36,681 nt of DNA from JANOGU01 sp964499865 (GTDB lineage Bacteria; Pseudomonadota; Alphaproteobacteria; Rhodobacterales; Rhodobacteraceae). The translations under genes and the position numbers were made by a program. The stretch spans positions 1 to 36,681 of the forward strand of contig CAZCPY010000012.1 of NCBI GenBank assembly GCA_964499865.1. The letters are read 5' to 3'. Below the pieces are notes generated by a model. The model was not told the origin of the DNA, ran no database searches, and saw only the letters and a list, made by a program, of their open reading frames with translations. Shown here one piece after another: positions 1 through 7,859 of this stretch (its first letter is position 1; every line of letters starts with the position of its first letter).

Positions 1-85
1 GGCCCGGGGCGATGTAGCACATCACCGGGCAGGCGTCGCAGCGGACCTTGTCGCCCTGCCGGGCCGGAGGCGGGTCGCCGGTCAT
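1..85 (-). CDS. Iron-sulfur protein, 6-hydroxynicotinate reductase-like (partial, N-terminus only)
   Basis: Only the first 28 codons are inside the window; the gene runs off the left edge. The start is the ATG at 85. The visible peptide has a charged lead followed by a Cys-rich motif, RCDACPVMCY, with C-x2-C-x3-C spacing typical of an N-terminal Fe-S cluster. From memory, this motif begins proteins annotated as 6-hydroxynicotinate reductase in Rhodobacterales, which lie next to xanthine-dehydrogenase-type genes. The gene follows the molybdenum hydroxylase subunit on the same strand after a 64-base gap with two hairpins. It may therefore reduce the hydroxylated product of that enzyme, but this is inference. 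It could also be another radical-SAM or ferredoxin-like protein. Confidence 0.5.
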   Translation of the reverse strand, partial: MTGDPPPARQGDKVRCDACPVMCYIAPG

Positions 86-96
86 GCGCGCGCCCC

Positions 97-148
97 GCAA
101 AATCCTTGAAGCAAGGATTTTGCAAATTCCTTTCTACAAGGAATTTGC
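97..148. repeat. Two tandem perfect hairpins in the operon gap
   Basis: The first hairpin has 12-base perfect arms, 97-108 and 112-123, with a 3-base loop. The second has 11-base perfect arms, 122-132 and 138-148, with a 5-base loop, and shares two bases with the first. The arms are AT-richer than their surroundings and related to each other (GCAAAATCCTTG and GCAAATTCCTT). Together they fill most of the 64 bases between the stop at 150 and the start at 85. They could be an attenuating or mRNA-stabilising structure, or a pair of short dispersed palindromes. Confidence 0.75.
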
Positions 149-149
149 C

Positions 150-2864
150 TCATCCTGCACCCCGCATCGCCGCCAGCACCCGGTGCGGCAGGGCGGGCAG
201 GCGCCGCACAAGCCCCCCTGTCGCCTGCCGGATCGCGTTCAGGATCGCGGGCGCGGTGGGGATCAGGACATGCTCGCCGAGGCCCCGCGCGCCGAAGGGC
301 CCCTCCGGGTCGGGCACCTCGATCAGCAGGCTCTCGACCGGGGGCACGTCGCCCACCGTGGGGATCAGGTAGTCGTGCAGGTTCTCGGTCCGCCCGGGGA
401 TGTAGTCCTCCATCAGCGCAAGCCCGATCCCCTGCGCGATGCCGCCCTCGATCTGGCCCTCGCAGAGCGTGGGGTTGACGGCGCGGCCCACGTCATGGGC
501 GGCGGTGATCCCGAGAAGCCGCACCGTGCCAAGGTCGCGGTCCACCGCCAGTTCCACCATCTGCGCGCCGAAGCCGTAGAGCGCGTAGGGGGAGCCCTGG
601 CCGTCCGCGTCCAGCGGCTTTGTCGGCGGGTCGTAGCTCTCCTCGGCCGAGAGCGCGTAGCCACGCGCATCGACCGGGAGCGCAGGCAGCGCCAGCCGCG
701 TCTCCACCCCCGCCTCGGTGCCCACGACCTCCGGCCCCTCCAGCCGCAGGCGGGCGCCGTCGCCCAGGTTGAGCCGCCGCAGCACCTCCGCCCGCAGCGC
801 CCGGCCCGCCGCCTGGGCCGCCCGCCCGGTGACGAAGGTCTGGCGGCTGGCCGAGGTCTTGCCCGCATCGGGCGTCAGCGCCGTATCCGGGCCCACGAGG
901 TCGAAGGCCGCCAGCGGCAGCCCCAGCGCCGCCGCCGCGATCTGCGCGATCACCGTGTTCGACCCTTGCCCGATATCGGTCGCCCCCTGGTGCAGCACCA
1001 CCCGCCCCGCCGCCGACAGGCCGATGCGGATGGTCGAGGGGTTGGGCAGCCCCGTGTTGCCGCAGCCGTACCAGCACGAGGCCAGGCCGACCCCCCGCCC
1101 CGGCCCGACCTTCGCCAGGGCGCGCGCCCAATGCGGCCGCAGGGCTTCCAGACAGGCGGCGATGCCGGTCGAGGCCAGCACCTGCCCGGTCACCGTGGCA
1201 TCGCCGTCGCGCAGGGCGTTGCGCAGGCGGAATTCCAGCCGGTCGATGCCCGCGGCCTCGGCCAGGAGGTCAAAGGCCGTCTCCTGCCAGATCGCCGCCT
1301 GCGGCACGCCGAAGCCGCGGAAGGCGCCTGCCACCGGGTTGTGCGTGTGGATCGCGCGGGCCGTGGCGCGGTAGTGCGGCGTGCGGTAGGGACCGCTGGC
1401 ATGGACAGGCACGCGGTTGGCGACGGTCGGGCCCCAGCTGGCATAGGGCCCGGTGTCGAAGACGCCGTCAAAGACCATGCCGGTGATCCGGCCCTCCCGG
1501 TCGCAGCCGATCCGCCCGGCCATCCGCGCCGGATGGCGCTTGGTGGTGGAGGCCATGCTTTCGGCCCGGCTGTAGGTCATCCGCGCCGGGCGGCCGGTCG
1601 TCAGCACCGCCAGCCCCAGCAGCGGCTGCACCGAGATGTCGAGCTTGGACCCGAACCCCCCGCCCACGGCCGAGGGGATGATGCGCACCCTGTCCGGCGG
1701 CAGGCCCAGCACGGCGGCGGTATCCTGCCGGTCCATCACCGGCGCCTGCGTGCAGGCGCGGATCACCAGGGTCTCGCCCTCCATCCAGGCGGCGCCCGCT
1801 TCGGGCTCGATGCAGGCGTGCTCGACGAACCCCGTTTCCATCGCGTGGTCGACGACATGCGCCGACGCCGCCAGGGCCGCGTCCGCATCGCCCCGGCGCA
1901 CGCGGCCCTCGACCAGCCGGTTGCCGGGCCGCGCGGGATGGATCGGCGGGCCGCCTTCGGCCGCCGCAGGGTCGGTCAGCGCGGGCAGGGGGCTCCAGAC
2001 CACCGGAAAGCCCGACAGGTCCGGCCCCCGCCCGTCATCCTCGAAGGCCGCCAGCGCCACCGCCTCGCCGCGGAACCGGGCGGGAGACGGCGCCAGCGCG
2101 GGCTGGTCGGCAAACGCCGGGATCACGCCGAAGGCGTTGCGGCCGGGGATGTCGGCGGCGGTCCAGACCGCCACCGCGCCCGGGGTCGCGGCCAGCCAGC
2201 CCGCCAGATCGCCGAAGGCAAAGCCTGCATGCGGATGCGGCGAGCGCAGCGCCCGCAGCACCAGTCCCCCGGGCCGCCACAGGTCGGCGCCGAAGACATC
2301 GCCCGCGACCTTGGCCGCCCCGTCCAGCCGCTGCACCCGGCGCCCCACCGCCCCTTCATCTTGGCGCAAATACCCCGGGGGTGCGGGGGCTGGCCCCCGC
2401 TCCGACGCCGCCGCCAGCACGGCGGCCAGGATCTTGCGATAGCCGGTGCAGCGGCACAGCACGCCGCCCAGGGCGTCCATCACCTCTGCCTCGGTCGCCT
2501 GACCCGCCCGCACCAGCGGCAGCGCGGCCATCAGCATCCCCGGCGTGCAGATGCCGCATTGCGCCGCCCCCCCGGCCAGGAAGGCGGCCTTGAGCCGGTC
2601 GAGCGCGGGGTCGGCGGCCTCCACCGTCTCCACCGCCGCGCCTTCGGCGAAGGCGGCGGGCGTCAGGCAGGCGCAGGCGGGGGCGCCGTCGATCAGCACG
2701 GTGCAGGCGCCGCAGTCGCCCGCATCGCAGCCGACCTTGGTGCCCGTCAGCCCCAGCCCCTCGCGCAGCACCTCGGAGAGGCGCCGCGACGGCGCGCAGG
2801 CGACGGCGCAGGGCGTGCCGTTGACGGTCAGCGACAGGGTCGGCGCGGGGGCGTCGCGGGGCAT
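150..2864 (-). CDS. Molybdenum hydroxylase: fused [2Fe-2S] and molybdopterin-binding subunit (xanthine dehydrogenase family)
   Basis: This 904-residue protein joins the small and large subunits of a xanthine-dehydrogenase-family hydroxylase in one chain. Residues 1 to about 155 are the [2Fe-2S] part, with plant-type ferredoxin cysteines (GCDAGDCGACT, then a later CAC) and the helical second cluster (CGICTPGM and CRCTGYRK). From about residue 170 comes the Mo-cofactor part, with GGGFGSK, AFRGFGVPQ and, near the end, GARGLGEH, which carries the catalytic Glu of the family. The start ATG at 2864 overlaps the stop of the FAD gene by one base (TGATG), so the two are translationally coupled. The substrate is not readable from sequence. 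The iron-sulfur gene downstream suggests nicotinate or another N-heterocycle. The linker between the two domains is encoded by a dispersed repeat (2351-2401), described separately. Confidence 0.9.
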   Translation of the reverse strand: MPRDAPAPTLSLTVNGTPCAVACAPSRRLSEVLREGLGLTGTKVGCDAGDCGACTVLIDGAPACACLTPAAFAEGAAVETVEAADPALDRLKAAFLAGGAAQCGICTPGMLMAALPLVRAGQATEAEVMDALGGVLCRCTGYRKILAAVLAAASERGPAPAPPGYLRQDEGAVGRRVQRLDGAAKVAGDVFGADLWRPGGLVLRALRSPHPHAGFAFGDLAGWLAATPGAVAVWTAADIPGRNAFGVIPAFADQPALAPSPARFRGEAVALAAFEDDGRGPDLSGFPVVWSPLPALTDPAAAEGGPPIHPARPGNRLVEGRVRRGDADAALAASAHVVDHAMETGFVEHACIEPEAGAAWMEGETLVIRACTQAPVMDRQDTAAVLGLPPDRVRIIPSAVGGGFGSKLDISVQPLLGLAVLTTGRPARMTYSRAESMASTTKRHPARMAGRIGCDREGRITGMVFDGVFDTGPYASWGPTVANRVPVHASGPYRTPHYRATARAIHTHNPVAGAFRGFGVPQAAIWQETAFDLLAEAAGIDRLEFRLRNALRDGDATVTGQVLASTGIAACLEALRPHWARALAKVGPGRGVGLASCWYGCGNTGLPNPSTIRIGLSAAGRVVLHQGATDIGQGSNTVIAQIAAAALGLPLAAFDLVGPDTALTPDAGKTSASRQTFVTGRAAQAAGRALRAEVLRRLNLGDGARLRLEGPEVVGTEAGVETRLALPALPVDARGYALSAEESYDPPTKPLDADGQGSPYALYGFGAQMVELAVDRDLGTVRLLGITAAHDVGRAVNPTLCEGQIEGGIAQGIGLALMEDYIPGRTENLHDYLIPTVGDVPPVESLLIEVPDPEGPFGARGLGEHVLIPTAPAILNAIRQATGGLVRRLPALPHRVLAAMRGAG
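2351..2401 (-). repeat. Dispersed hairpin-TATTTG repeat inside a coding sequence
   Basis: Read on the minus strand, this stretch has an 8-base perfect hairpin (GCGGGGGC, loop CA, GCCCCCGC), then a C/G run, then GGGGTATTTGCGCCAAGATG. The same layout is found outside genes at 6839-6888: hairpin, C/G run, GGGATATTTGGG, AGATGATGG. Here it is translated in frame and gives the linker APAPPGYLRQDEG between the ferredoxin-like and Mo-binding domains. Repeats of this layout are common between genes in Rhodobacterales (from memory). The identity of the two copies is seen directly; the family-wide statement is recalled. Confidence 0.7.
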
Positions 2865-3700
2865 CAGGCGGCCCCCGCGGCGCGTGCCACGGCGCGGGAC
2901 AGAAGGACGGCCGCGGCCTCGGCGCGATAGGCGGCGGTGGCGCGCAGGTCGTCGATGGGCGACAGCGCCGCGGCCACCGCGGCGGCGTCGATGCGGTCCG
3001 CGGCGTCCCGCGCCCGCGCGCCGACCAGCGCGGCCTCCACCCCCGGCAACCTGCGCGCCACCGGCGCCGCGGCACCGACCGCCAGCGCCGCCGCCGCCAC
3101 GCGGCCGCCGTCCAGCACCAGCCGCGCCGCCACCATGGCGATCGAGATCACCAGATAGGCCCGCGCCCCGAGCTTCAGGAACGCCGACCGCCCGGCAAGC
3201 GACGCCGCAGGCAGGTGCACCGCCACCAGCGCCTCGCCCGGGGCCAGCGCGGTGCGCCGCGGGCCGGCCAGGAACGCCGACAGCGCCAGCCGCCGCACAC
3301 CGCCCGGCCCGGCCATTTCCACGCCCGCATCGCAGGCCAGCAAGGGCGGCACCCCGTCCGCGGCGGGCGAGGCGGTGCAGAGGTTGCCGCCCACCGTGCC
3401 CGCCGTCTGGATCTGCCGCCCCCCCACCTGCCGCGCGGCCTCGGCCAGGGCCGAAAGCCCCGGCGGCAGGTCGGCCGCGGCGACCTCGGCCCAGGTCGTC
3501 AGCGCCCCGATCCGCAGCCCCGCGGGCCCCCGCGTGATCCCCGCCATCCCCGGCACCCGGCGCAGGTCCACGAAATCGCCCGCAAGCTCGGCGCCCTGCG
3601 CCAGCGGGTAAAGGTCCGTCCCCCCCGCCAGCACGCGTGCCCCGTCCGCAAGGCGCGCCAGCGCCTCGGGCAGGGTCTGCGGGCGGAAAAGCCGGGTCAT
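2864..3700 (-). CDS. Molybdenum hydroxylase FAD-binding subunit (CoxM/XdhB-like)
   Basis: This 278-residue protein is the medium subunit that passes electrons from the [2Fe-2S] clusters to FAD. The PCMH-type FAD motifs are present: VLAGGTDLYPL near residue 25 and the TAGTVGGNLCTASPAAD loop near residue 100. The length is normal for the family and no signal peptide is visible. It is the first gene of the minus-strand operon and its stop overlaps the next start by one base. The start ATG at 3700 was chosen because MTRLFRPQTLPEALARL is the usual family beginning. A 165-base divergent region separates it from fadH. The physiological electron acceptor is unknown. Confidence 0.9.
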   Translation of the reverse strand: MTRLFRPQTLPEALARLADGARVLAGGTDLYPLAQGAELAGDFVDLRRVPGMAGITRGPAGLRIGALTTWAEVAAADLPPGLSALAEAARQVGGRQIQTAGTVGGNLCTASPAADGVPPLLACDAGVEMAGPGGVRRLALSAFLAGPRRTALAPGEALVAVHLPAASLAGRSAFLKLGARAYLVISIAMVAARLVLDGGRVAAAALAVGAAAPVARRLPGVEAALVGARARDAADRIDAAAVAAALSPIDDLRATAAYRAEAAAVLLSRAVARAAGAA

Positions 3701-3865
3701 CGGGCGGGCAGGATCGGGCGTTGCGGCATGCGCGTCGGACCTTGCGGCGCGTGCCGGGGGCTGTCAACGCCCCCCACCCCAGGGCAACCCTGACGCCGCG
3801 TTCCGGCTGACAATCGCCGCGCCCGGGGCCAGACTGACCGCGCCAGCCGCAATGGAGCCCGCGTC

Positions 3866-5875
3866 ATGTCACCCTACCCCCTTCTGCTGTCGCCGATCCG
3901 GCTGGCGCACCTGACGCTGCCCAACCGCACGCTGATGGGCTCGATGCACACGGGGCTCGAGGAAACCGGCGACTGGGGCCGGGTCGCCGCCTTCTACGCC
4001 GCGAGGGCGGCGGGCGGGGCGGGGCTGATCGTCACCGGCGGCATGGCGCCGAACCGCGAGGGCGGCGTCTTCCCCGGCGCCGCGGGCCTGCATGGGGCGA
4101 AGGACATCGCCAGCCACCGCCGGGTGACGGACGCGGTCCACGCCGCGGGCGGGCGCATCGCGATGCAGATCCTGCATGCGGGGCGCTATGCCTACGGGAA
4201 GGATTGCGTCGCGCCCTCGGCGCTGAAATCGCCGATCTCGCCCTTTGCCCCGCGGGAACTGGACGAGGACGGGATCGAGAAGCAGATCGCCGACATCGCC
4301 ACCGCCGCCGCCCGGGCGCAGGAGGCGGGCTATGACGGGGTCGAGGTGATGGGGTCGGAAGGCTACTTCCTGAACCAGTTCCTGGTGCGCCACACCAACC
4401 GCCGCACCGACCGCTGGGGCGGCGCCTATGCCAACCGCATGCGCCTGCCAGTCGAGACGGTGGCCCGGGTGCGCGCCGTGACCGGGCCCGATTTCGTGCT
4501 GATCTACCGCATCTCGCTGATCGACCTGATCCCCGAGGGATCGACCTGGGTCGAGGTGGTGCGGCTCGCCAAGGCCATCGAGGCCGCGGGCGCGAGCGTG
4601 CTGAACACCGGCATCGGCTGGCACGAGGCGCGGGTGCCGACCATCGCCACCTCGGTCCCCCGCGCGGCCTTCACCTGGCTGACGGCGCGCCTGCGGCCCG
4701 AAGTCACGATCCCGGTCATCACCTCGAACCGAATCAACACGCCCGAGGTGGCCGAGGGCATCCTGGCCCGCGGCGAGGCCGACATGGTGTCGATGGCGCG
4801 GCCCTTCCTGGCGGACGCCGACTTCGTGGCCAAGGCCGCGGCGGGCCGCGCCGCCGACATCGCGCCCTGCATCGCCTGCAACCAGGCCTGCCTGGACCAT
4901 ACGTTTTCAGGCAAGCTGACCTCGTGCGTGGTCAATCCGCGGGCCTGCCATGAGACGGAACTGACCTATCCACAGGCCGAGACGCCCAAGCGCATCGCCG
5001 TCGCGGGGGCCGGGGCGGGGGGGATGATGGCGGCCATCGTGGCCGCCGGGCGCGGCCACCGGGTGGTGCTGTTCGAGAAGGCGGCAGAGGTCGGCGGCCA
5101 GCTGAACCTCGCCGCGCAGGTGCCGGGGAAGGAGGAGTTCCACGGCCTGATCGCCTGGTTCGCGCGCCAGTTGGAGGTGGCGGGAGTCGACCTGCGGCTG
5201 GGGACGGCGCCGGGGGTGGAGGATCTTCGCGTGTTCGATGAGATCATCGTCGCCACCGGCGTGCGGCCGCGCGACCCCGGCATCCCGGGGCAGGAGCGGG
5301 CCCTGGGCTACATCGAGGTGCTGCGCGGCGCCCCGGTGGGCCCGCGCGTGGCCATCGTGGGGGCGGGCGGGATCGGCTTCGACGTGGCCGAGTTCCTCGT
5401 CCACCAGGGCGAAAGCCCGACGCTGGCGCCGGACCTGTGGCGCCGCGAATGGGGCGTGGGCGACCCTGCCGCCGTGCCGGGCGGCCTCGTGCCGCAGGGC
5501 CCGCAGCCCGAACCCCCTGCGCGGCAGGTCACGCTGCTGCAGCGCAAGGCGGAAAAGCCGGGGCGCGCCCTGGGCCGCACCACCGGCTGGATCCACCGCG
5601 CGAGCCTCGCCATGAAGCAGGTGGCGATGCGCGGGGGGGTCGCCTACCGTGCCATCACCCCCGCGGGGCTGGAGGTGGAGACGGCCGGGGGGGTCGAGGT
5701 GCTGGCGGTGGACGACGTGGTGCTCTGTGCCGGGCAGGAGCCCGAGCGCAGTCTGTCGGCGGCGCTGGAGGCGGCCGGGATCGCGCATCACCGGATCGGC
5801 GGGGCGGATGTGGCCACCGAACTGGACGCCAAGCGCGCCATCGACCAGGCGGCACGGCTGGCGGCGCGGCTGTAG
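3866..5875 (+). CDS. fadH: 2,4-dienoyl-CoA reductase / NADH:flavin oxidoreductase (Old Yellow Enzyme type)
   Basis: This 669-residue protein matches the three-part plan of FadH, which reduces 2,4-dienoyl-CoA during beta-oxidation of unsaturated fatty acids. Residues 1 to about 330 form the FMN-binding TIM barrel, with YFLNQFLVRHTNRR and a HEAR segment holding the Tyr and His expected at the active site. The [4Fe-4S] cluster cysteines follow as CIACNQACLDH with a further Cys eleven residues on. A Rossmann FAD domain (VAGAGAGGMMAA) and an NAD(P)H motif (VGAGGIGFDVAE) complete it. The length is almost that of the E. coli enzyme (672). A GGAG sits eight bases before the ATG. Related flavoenzymes such as trimethylamine or histamine dehydrogenases share this plan, so the exact substrate is inferred. 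Confidence 0.85.
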   Translation: MSPYPLLLSPIRLAHLTLPNRTLMGSMHTGLEETGDWGRVAAFYAARAAGGAGLIVTGGMAPNREGGVFPGAAGLHGAKDIASHRRVTDAVHAAGGRIAMQILHAGRYAYGKDCVAPSALKSPISPFAPRELDEDGIEKQIADIATAAARAQEAGYDGVEVMGSEGYFLNQFLVRHTNRRTDRWGGAYANRMRLPVETVARVRAVTGPDFVLIYRISLIDLIPEGSTWVEVVRLAKAIEAAGASVLNTGIGWHEARVPTIATSVPRAAFTWLTARLRPEVTIPVITSNRINTPEVAEGILARGEADMVSMARPFLADADFVAKAAAGRAADIAPCIACNQACLDHTFSGKLTSCVVNPRACHETELTYPQAETPKRIAVAGAGAGGMMAAIVAAGRGHRVVLFEKAAEVGGQLNLAAQVPGKEEFHGLIAWFARQLEVAGVDLRLGTAPGVEDLRVFDEIIVATGVRPRDPGIPGQERALGYIEVLRGAPVGPRVAIVGAGGIGFDVAEFLVHQGESPTLAPDLWRREWGVGDPAAVPGGLVPQGPQPEPPARQVTLLQRKAEKPGRALGRTTGWIHRASLAMKQVAMRGGVAYRAITPAGLEVETAGGVEVLAVDDVVLCAGQEPERSLSAALEAAGIAHHRIGGADVATELDAKRAIDQAARLAARL

Positions 5876-5903
5876 GCGATGGGGACCGCGCGGGCCAAGC
5901 CGT

Positions 5904-5993
5904 GACCCCGCCCCGGCGCCTTCAGCCGGGGCCTCCCCCTCGGCCGGGGCCACGGCGACGGGCGAGGTCCCGGGTCAAGCCCGGGACGGGGTT
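5904..5993. repeat. Intergenic inverted repeat, GC-rich (copy A)
   Basis: This large imperfect palindrome lies between fadH and the convergent sulfotransferase gene. The left arm starts ACCCCGCCCCGGC and ends CCGGGGCCTC; the right arm, reverse-complemented, reads ACCCCGTCCCGGG, then CCCGGGACCTC. The right arm, GGTCCCGGGTCAAGCCCGGG, also occurs in the repeat at 34521-34609, so this is a dispersed element. Between two convergent genes it may work as a bidirectional terminator, although no T-run is present. Confidence 0.7.
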
Positions 5994-6073
5994 TCCAGAG
6001 GCCGAGGACTTTTCCCTGCGGACTCCGGCCAGATCCGTCCGCGACCGGGCGGGGGCCAGGGATCGGCGCGCCG

Positions 6074-6736
6074 TCAGGGATCGAAGCGGTAGCCGAAGCG
6101 GGCGATGTCCTCGGCGCAGGTCTCGGCGATGATCGCGGCGGTGTCCGCGCCATAGGCGGCGCGCCAGTCGCCTCGCCAGTCGGCCGGGCGGTCCGAGACA
6201 TTGGCGCGCGGCACGGGCAGGCGGAAGCCCAGGTGGTCCCAGAACGGGGCGAGGTCGTCGTCGAGGTGTTCGAGCCGCGCGTAGAGGCTTGCCCGCTCCA
6301 CCCCCGAGCGCGTGCGCATGTAGGCCGAGGCCGGCCAGAGCCGCAGGCTGGTCTGGGTCTGCGGGTGGCGCAGGAAATCGCCGAAGGGCAGGGCGCGCGC
6401 CAGCGCCACCGCCGGATGCGCGAAGGCCTGGCCGCGCGCCCAGGCCCAGTAGCTGAAGGCCCGGTCCCAGGGGTTGCGCACCAGCGCGAAGGTGAACATC
6501 GCGGCAATCTCGTCCTCGGCCAGCAGCCCGCCGATGTCGGCGAGCGTGGAATGCTTCCACAGCCGACCCGCGGCCTTGAGCCCCTTCAGCCGCCCCCGCC
6601 GCGCCCGCGCCTTCGGCGTGTCGCCGATCAGGATGTCGTCGGCCCGGGCCCGCGCCTCGAGCGCCAGCGCCAGCGCGGTGCCCCCGGTCTTGGGGATATG
6701 GACGAAGATGAAGCCGCGTCCGCGCGAGATGATCAT
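6074..6736 (-). CDS. Sulfotransferase family 2 domain protein
   Basis: This 220-residue protein has the two PAPS-binding signatures of the sulfotransferase fold: a 5'-phosphosulfate loop FVHIPKTGGTA at residues 10-20, and a 3'-phosphate motif FALVRNPWDRAFSYW near residue 85. The acceptor cannot be told; members of this family in bacteria often modify surface glycans. The ATG at 6736 is preferred over an in-frame ATG at 6838, because the upstream extension is Arg/Pro-rich, unlike the family, and is encoded partly by a perfect hairpin. The gene is last on the minus strand after the 2-hydroxyacid dehydrogenase, with a 175-base gap full of repeats, so it probably has separate expression. No convincing Shine-Dalgarno is visible. 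Confidence 0.75.
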   Translation of the reverse strand: MIISRGRGFIFVHIPKTGGTALALALEARARADDILIGDTPKARARRGRLKGLKAAGRLWKHSTLADIGGLLAEDEIAAMFTFALVRNPWDRAFSYWAWARGQAFAHPAVALARALPFGDFLRHPQTQTSLRLWPASAYMRTRSGVERASLYARLEHLDDDLAPFWDHLGFRLPVPRANVSDRPADWRGDWRAAYGADTAAIIAETCAEDIARFGYRFDP

Positions 6737-6747
6737 CGCCGGGGAGT

Positions 6748-6782
6748 GCCGTCCCGGGGGGCATCGAGCCCCCCGGGACGGC
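6748..6782. repeat. Perfect 15-bp hairpin just upstream of the sulfotransferase start
   Basis: The arms 6748-6762 and 6768-6782 are perfect reverse complements (GCCGTCCCGGGGGGC) around a 5-base loop ATCGA. The structure ends 11 bases before the sulfotransferase ATG on the minus strand. It could end transcription from the upstream operon or mask the translation start. No U-tract follows, so a classical terminator is not proven. Confidence 0.75.
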
Positions 6783-6838
6783 CTTGCCAGGGAGCGCGGC
6801 GCGGGCGGCGCGGAACGGGGTCGCCGCGCCCGCGGCAC

Positions 6839-6888
6839 GCCCGGGGCTCTGCCCCGGACCCCGGGATATTTGGGAAGAGATGATGGGG
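6839..6888 (+). repeat. Dispersed hairpin-TATTTG repeat, extragenic copy
   Basis: This element has a 7-base hairpin (CCGGGGC, loop TCT, GCCCCGG), followed by a C/G run, then GGGATATTTGGG and AGATGATGG. It matches in order and spacing the element inside the molybdenum hydroxylase gene at 2351-2401. It lies between the 2-hydroxyacid dehydrogenase stop and the sulfotransferase. Confidence 0.65.
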
Positions 6889-6911
6889 CATGGGGTTTCG
6901 CGCTGAAGCGG

Positions 6912-7859
6912 TCAGACCGGGTTGGGCAGGGGGCGGCCTTCGGCGAAGGCTTCGAGGTTGTCGAGCGCCATCATCCCCATCGCCTCGCGCACCTCGAGGC
7001 AGGCGGTGCCGAGGTGGGGCAGGAGGGTGACGTTCTCCATCGTCCTGAGGGCCGCGGGCACGGCGGGTTCGAATTCGTAGACGTCGAGCCCGGCGCCGGC
7101 GATGCGGCCGTCGCGGAGCGCGGCGATCAGGGCGGCCTCGTCCACCACGTCGCCGCGGGCGATGTTGATGAAGATGCCCGCGGGCCGCATCGCCGCGAAG
7201 GCGGCGGCGCCGATCAGGTGGTGCGTCTCGCGCCCGCCGGGGACCGCGGCAACGACGACATCGGCAGCCATCGCCTCGGCGAGCGGGACCTGGCGGGCGG
7301 GCAGGCCGGGGTCGGGCAGGGGTGAGCGGTTGTGGAAGACGACCTGCATGCCGAAGCCGAAGTGGCAGCGCCGGGCGATGGCGCGGCCGATGCGGCCCAT
7401 GCCGATGATGCCGACCGTCCGCCCCGTGACATGGGCGCCCAGCATCTGCACCGGGTGCCAGCCGGTCCAGAGCCCCGCGCGCAAGAGCCGCTCGCCTTCG
7501 CCCAGGCGGCGGGCGGTCATCAGGATCAGCGCCATCGCGATGTCGGCGGTGGCGTCCGTCACGGCACCGGGGGTGTTGGTGACGGCAAGCCCCGCCGCGC
7601 GCGCGGCGCCGGTGTCGATGTGGTTGTAGCCCACGCCGAAGTTCGCGAGGATCCGCGCGCGCGGCTGCGCCACGCCGGCGAAGACATCGGCCTGGAAGCG
7701 GTCGCCCAGGGTCGGCAGCACGGCGTCGTAATCGCGCAAGGCCGCGCGCAGTTCGTCCGCCGTCAGCGGGGCGGTGTCGTCGCGCAGGACCGTGTCGAAG
7801 CGGGCGCGGGCGCGGGCGAGCACGCGGTCGGGCAGGCGGCGGGTGATCAGCAGGCGCAT
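6912..7859 (-). CDS. D-2-hydroxyacid dehydrogenase (glyoxylate/hydroxypyruvate reductase type)
   Basis: This 315-residue NAD(P)-dependent dehydrogenase interconverts 2-oxoacids and D-2-hydroxyacids. The nucleotide-binding motif is VGIIGMGRIGRAIARR near residue 150. The catalytic triad of the family is recognisable: the Arg in NIARGDVVDE, the Glu in LDVYEFEP and the His in LLPHLGTA. NFGVGYNHID near residue 75 is the usual substrate-loop segment. The ATG at 7859 overlaps the stop of the upstream tRNA-binding gene by one base (TGATG), so it belongs to the ybjN-proC operon. Glyoxylate or hydroxypyruvate is the likely substrate by family resemblance, but phosphonate or other 2-oxoacid activity is not excluded. 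Confidence 0.85.
   Translation of the reverse strand: MRLLITRRLPDRVLARARARFDTVLRDDTAPLTADELRAALRDYDAVLPTLGDRFQADVFAGVAQPRARILANFGVGYNHIDTGAARAAGLAVTNTPGAVTDATADIAMALILMTARRLGEGERLLRAGLWTGWHPVQMLGAHVTGRTVGIIGMGRIGRAIARRCHFGFGMQVVFHNRSPLPDPGLPARQVPLAEAMAADVVVAAVPGGRETHHLIGAAAFAAMRPAGIFINIARGDVVDEAALIAALRDGRIAGAGLDVYEFEPAVPAALRTMENVTLLPHLGTACLEVREAMGMMALDNLEAFAEGRPLPNPV

Noticed and set aside
48..2930. A 960-codon open frame on the plus strand over the molybdenum hydroxylase genes
   Set aside because: The predicted protein is Arg/Gly/His-rich with no family motif, and lies opposite two genes with full domain signatures. In DNA this rich in G+C, antisense frames stay open by chance.
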